From: Penaeus vannamei
Lineage: Eukaryota > Arthropoda > Malacostraca > Decapoda > Penaeidae
Direction: 5' to 3'
Length of the DNA: 10,000 nt
Assembly (NCBI RefSeq): GCF_042767895.1
Contig: NC_091554.1
Coordinates: 41,542,332 to 41,552,331 of the forward strand
Made by a program: the position numbers and the translations under genes
The notes under the pieces: generated by a model
What the model was told of the DNA's origin: nothing
What the model saw: the letters and a program-made list of their open reading frames with translations, nothing else
Databases searched by the model: none
Shown here: positions 6,974 to 10,000 of the stretch, piece by piece
Layout of the letters: every line of letters starts with the position of its first letter
How positions within the stretch are numbered: position 1 is the first letter of the stretch

Positions 6974-7504
6974 GTAAATACACTTACGTATGTTGGGGTC
7001 TCGGCTGTTCCTCTTGTCTCGTGTCCGTTGCTCTGTCTCTGGGGTTGGGTGTAATTAACTGTCTCTGTTGTGTCTGTCTCTGACTGTCTCTTGTGAATGT
7101 CTGTCTGTCTCTGCCACTGTCTGTCTTTACAGGTGACTGTGTCTCTGTTTGCGTCTCTCTGCATGTGTGGTTGTGTCTCTGTCTATCTCTGTCTTTCTGT
7201 ATCTGCTGTGTCTCGTCTGTCTCTGTTACTATCTGTCTGTCTTTATAGCTGTGTTTCTGTCTCTGTCTGTGTCTGTCTTTTTGTATCTGTTGTGTCTCGT
7301 CTGTCTCTGTCACTGTCTGTCTGTCTTTATAGCTGTGTTTCTGTCTCTGTCTGTGTCTGTCTTTTTGTATCTGTTGTGTCTCGTCTGTCTCTGTCACTGT
7401 CTGTCTGTCTTTATAGCTGTGTTTCTGTCTCTGTCTATCTGCATGTGTGACTGTGTGTCTGTCTCTATGTCTCTGTGGCTGTGTATCTTCCTGTCTCTGT
7501 AGCA

Positions 7505-7506
<2 letters not shown>
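6974..7506. repeat. CTGT-rich degenerate tetranucleotide region
   Basis: After about 20 bases of complex sequence, the DNA consists of ctgtct, gtctctg and tgtgtct words up to the TA array. It contains the 84-bp triplication listed separately. The same vocabulary resumes on the far side of the TA array, so the TA array interrupts one larger CTGT region. Confidence 0.88.
7191..7440. repeat. 84-bp tandem repeat, three copies
   Basis: Copies start at 7191, 7275 and 7359. The landmark tttatagctgtg falls at 7242, 7326 and 7410, exactly 84 bp apart. Copies two and three look identical until the last few bases. Copy one differs from copy two by about four transitions. As 84 is a multiple of three, every frame repeats a 28-residue phrase, which explains the open frames on both strands here. 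Confidence 0.96.
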
Positions 7507-7557
<51 letters not shown>

Positions 7558-7598
7558 TATATGTATATATATATATATATAAATATGCATATATATAT

Positions 7599-7629
<31 letters not shown>

Positions 7630-7756
7630 ATATATATATATATACAAATACATATATATGCATATATATGTGTATATTTATGTATATATATATGTATATA
7701 TATATATACATATATATATGTATATTTATATATATATACATATATATATGCATATA

Positions 7757-7838
<82 letters not shown>

Positions 7839-7842
7839 CATC
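7507..7842. repeat. (TA)n array with interspersed CATATA/TATATG
   Basis: About 336 bases of alternating A and T with scattered C or G that mostly keep the purine-pyrimidine alternation (tatatg, catata, tgcata). Palindromes such as catatatatatg and tatatgcatatata are frequent, so strong cruciform or hairpin potential is expected. The Tyr/Ile frames on both strands are a direct consequence of TAT/ATA codons. Confidence 0.97.
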
Positions 7843-8145
7843 TCCGTACCCGTTTGTCTCTGTCTCTCTGTCTCTGCCTCTTCCTATCGCTGTCTCTCTA
7901 TAGCTGACTGTATGCATGTCTCTCTGTCTCTGTATCTCAGCCTTTGTAACTGTCTCTGCTCTGTCTCTTACTGTCCCAGTCTTTGTCTCATTATCTCTCT
8001 TTCTATACCTTTCTTCATATCTGCCCCTGTCCTTTAGCTGTCTCCTTGTATCTATGTTTTTTCCCCTTTGTCTCTCTCTCTCTTCCGTCTCCCTTTATCT
8101 GTCTCTCTCTCTCTTTCTACCTTTGTATCTGCCTCTGTCACTCAA
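7843..8145. repeat. CTGT/CTCT-rich degenerate region (right part)
   Basis: Words ctgtctct, gtctctg and tatctgtc continue from the TA array to about 8145, getting more heterogeneous to the right. The word ctatagctgactg near 7898 resembles the tttatagctgtg landmark of the 84-bp repeat on the other side of the TA array, which fits a shared origin. Confidence 0.8.
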
Positions 8146-8394
8146 CCTCTTTAACGTTTACTGTCTATGCCATTATCTATATTCGTTTGATTCCTCTTTA
8201 AGATCACCATGATCGTTGTAATTTTACTGTTATTATCATTATCATCATAATAAAATAATCACTATTATCATTTATGTTAACGCATCTAAGTATGCAATAT
8301 AAATCATTCTTATTTCGAACTCATTATTTCTATGTACTTCTCTCCTCGCTGTCTTTTCTTTTTTTATTCTGTTTATATAATCCTAATGCCAGCT
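8146..8394. other. AT-rich complex island with short (ATT)/(ATC) patch
   Basis: About 250 bp of mostly ordinary AT-rich sequence. Bases 8217-8275 hold ttattatcattatcatcataataaaataatcactattatc, a decayed AAT/GAT-type repeat on the opposite strand to the array at 2305-2733. From about 8336 it becomes T/C-rich. No gene is recognised. A short frame through it owes its length to adjoining repeats. Confidence 0.6.
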
Positions 8395-8958
8395 TCCTCA
8401 TCCCTTCCTTTATCCCTTTCCTCCCTTCTCCCTTTCTTCACTTTCCCTTCCCCGTCTTCTCCCTCCCCCTTTCTCTCCCTTACCCCTTTTCTCCCTTTTT
8501 CCCTTTCCTCGTTTCCCCCTTTCCCTCGTTTTTCTCTTTCCTCCCTTTCCTCTTCCCTCCCTTCCCCCTTTTCTCCCTTTTCCCTTTCCTCTCTTTCCCC
8601 CTTTCCTCCCTTCCAACTTTACTCCCTTTTCCCTTTATCCCTTCCTTCTTTCCCTTTTCCTCCCTTTTCTCCTTTTTTCCCTTTACTTCCTTCCCCTTCC
8701 CACTTTCCTCCTTTCCCCCTATCCTCCCTTTCCCCCTTTCCTCCCTTCCCCCTTTCCTTCTTTCCTACCTTCTCTCTTTCCTCCCTTCCCCCTTCCCTCC
8801 CATCCCCCTCTCCTAACCTTCCCACTTCCCCCATTCCTCCCTTCCCCCTCCCCCTCCCCCTTCTCCCCCTTTCCCTCCCTTCCCCCTTTCCTCCCATCCC
8901 CTTCTCCCCTTCCCCCTTTCCTCCCATCTCCTCCCCCCTTCCCCCTTTCCTCCCTTTT
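8395..8958. repeat. (CCCTTT)-type polypyrimidine tract, unit about 16-20 bp
   Basis: About 560 bases almost purely of C and T. The phrase ccccctttcctccctt recurs dozens of times with small changes (for example near 8595, 8733, 8750, 8885 and 8915), so it behaves as a short degenerate tandem repeat. The opposite strand gives Gly/Lys/Arg/Glu-rich frames that are artefacts. Confidence 0.92.
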
Positions 8959-9177
8959 TCCGCATAATATGTAAATTACAAACTCCAAAACTCGACCTTA
9001 ATGTGCAAACTCGGTCTCAAAAATCCACAATAAAATCAGAACAAACAACATACTACATTTTGAATTACTGTTATTATCCATTTATTGTGTTTTTTTTTCT
9101 TCCTATTTCTTCCATTTTCTTTCGTCTCTCGTTTCGTCATTTCTCTTGTCCCAGCGAACGAAAAGTGGTTTAGGAAG
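8959..9177. other. AT-rich complex island
   Basis: About 220 bp. The left half is A-rich and unique, with an AATAAA word at 9029-9034. The right half from about 9088 is T/C-rich, then a short unique piece near 9148-9170 precedes the G-rich tract. The AATAAA word is expected by chance in AT-rich DNA and no transcript is visible upstream of it. No gene is called. Confidence 0.55.
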
Positions 9178-9400
9178 TAAGGGGGAGGGGGTAAGGGGTG
9201 GGATGGGGGGGAGGGGGGATTGGTGGTAAAGGGGTGGGGGTGGGGGGGAGGTAAAGGAGTGGGGTGGGGGTGTGTGGTAAATGGGGAGGGGGTAAGGGGT
9301 GGGGTGAGGGGGGTACAGGTAGGAATTAAGATGGAGATGAGGAAGTAGGGGTGAAAGGAGGGGAGGGAGGAAGAAGGGGTGGGGGGGGGGTGATGGAGGG
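9178..9400. repeat. G-rich tract with recurring GGTAA(A)GGGG words
   Basis: About 220 bases dominated by G, with ggtaa at 9190, 9225, 9250, 9276 and 9291, followed in most cases by ggggtgggg-like DNA. The spacing is irregular (35, 25, 26, 15). Many G runs of three or more lie within a few bases of each other on the + strand, so multiple G-quadruplexes are possible. The ggtaa word looks like a 5' splice site, but it is part of the repeat. Confidence 0.88.
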
Positions 9401-9490
9401 GGTCAGAGGGGACCAGACTAGTGTGTCGTGCGCAACCACCTTGTAGAATGGGCAAAGGTAATTTTGGAGACAAAGTAGGGGTGTGGGAAG
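9401..9490. other. Complex island between purine and pyrimidine tracts
   Basis: About 90 bp of balanced sequence (ccagactagtgtgtcgtgcg onward). It is flanked by G-rich DNA on the left and CCT repeat on the right. No function recognised. Confidence 0.5.
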
Positions 9491-9962
9491 ACTCCTCCTC
9501 TTCCTCCCTCTCGACTCCTCCTCCTTGCCCTCCTCCTCCTCCTCCTCTCCCCCTCCTCCTCCTCCTCCTCCTCCTCCTCCTACCCTCCCCCTTGCCCTCC
9601 TACTCCTTGCTCTCATCCTCTCTTTTCCTTGCACTCCTCCTCCTCCTCCTTACCCTCCTCCTCCTCCTCCTCCTCCTCCTCCTCTTCCTTGTACTCCTCC
9701 TCCCCCTACCCTCATCCTCATCCTCCCTCTTGCTCTCCTCCTCCTCCTCCTCCTCCTCCTCCTCCTCCTTCTCCCCTCCTCCTCTCCCTTCCTTGCACTC
9801 CTCCTCCTTGTCCTCCCCTCCTCTCTTCCTACCCTCTTCCTCCTCCTCCTCCCTTCCTCCTCCTCCTCCAACTTTCCCTCTCCTCCTCCTCCTTCTCCTC
9901 TTTACCCTTCTTCTTGCCCTCCTCCTCCTCCCCTTTGCCCTCCTTCTCCTACCTCCCCTCCA
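9491..9962. repeat. (CCT)n / (CTC)n triplet array with CTTGCNCTCC insertions
   Basis: About 470 bases of tandem cct triplets, with clean runs near 9535-9580, 9652-9683 and 9737-9772. They are broken at intervals by cttgccctcc, cttgcactcc, cttgtactcc or cttgctctcc (near 9523, 9591, 9628, 9688, 9729, 9792 and 9912), so a longer degenerate unit overlies the triplet. It is the strand complement in type of the GGA tract at 739-1298. The array ends about 40 bases before the window end, and the last bases are complex. Confidence 0.93.
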
Positions 9963-10000
9963 TCTCCATCTTCGTATTGTCGACGTCTTATTTCTACTTT

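Noticed and set aside
7191..7440. CRISPR-like array (regular repeats)
   Set aside because: Three contiguous 84-bp copies with no unique spacers, in eukaryotic microsatellite DNA.
6984..8037. Tyr/Ile-rich and Cys/Leu/Ser/Val-rich repeat proteins on both strands
   Set aside because: They are TA and CTGT repeat translations. The phrase periodicity is just the 84-bp tandem unit.
9029..9034. AATAAA polyadenylation signal
   Set aside because: The hexamer is expected by chance in AT-rich DNA. No upstream gene and no downstream GU-rich element linked to a transcript were seen.

Overview
This window is almost wholly simple-sequence and low-complexity DNA. I find no protein-coding gene, tRNA, rRNA, CRISPR array or recognisable transposon. 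The long open frames on both strands come from repeat tracts without stop codons: CT/CCT frames read as Ser/Leu/Pro, GGA frames as Gly/Arg/Glu, AAT frames as Asn or Ile, TA frames as Tyr/Ile, and GA frames as Glu/Arg. None shows a start context, splice pattern or domain.

The sequence is plainly eukaryotic. Its density of microsatellites (CT, GA, TA, AAT/GAT, TCTA, CTGT, CTTT, GGA/CCT, CCCT) is what I would expect from a decapod crustacean. Penaeid shrimp genomes are known for very high SSR content. That is an inference from repeat style only; no gene is available for taxonomy.

Layout: degenerate GATAAT-type DNA (1-200); C-rich pyrimidine tract (205-633); short complex island (634-738); GGA polypurine tract with a hidden 60-80 bp minisatellite, then A-rich polypurine (739-1648); abrupt switch to pyrimidine with CCCT, TCTA, CT and CTT blocks (1651-2290); AAT/GAT block (2305-2733); complex island with E-boxes and a TATA-like word (2734-2822); G-rich and GT tracts (2823-2976); pyrimidine DNA ending in a degenerate minisatellite of about 50 bp (2990-4316); complex island (4317-4415); CTTT/CTGT tract (4416-4720) with a hairpin switch to purine (4721-4890); the longest complex island, with stem-loops (4891-5232); T-rich then GT-GA-GT compound microsatellite (5233-5590); C-rich tract ending in a 53/107 bp minisatellite (5591-6727); small island (6728-6790); duplicated G-rich unit (6791-6973); CTGT DNA with a clean 84-bp triplication (6974-7506); TA array (7507-7842); CTGT again (7843-8145); AT-rich island (8146-8394); CCCTTT tract (8395-8958); AT-rich island (8959-9177); G-rich tract (9178-9400); island (9401-9490); CCT tract (9491-9962); and a short complex end.

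The main structural theme is strand asymmetry in long blocks. The + strand is pyrimidine for most of the window but flips to purine at several points, often with a short complex island at the flip. There is no gene network to describe. Any function would lie in DNA structure (triplex, G-quadruplex, cruciform) or in marker value.
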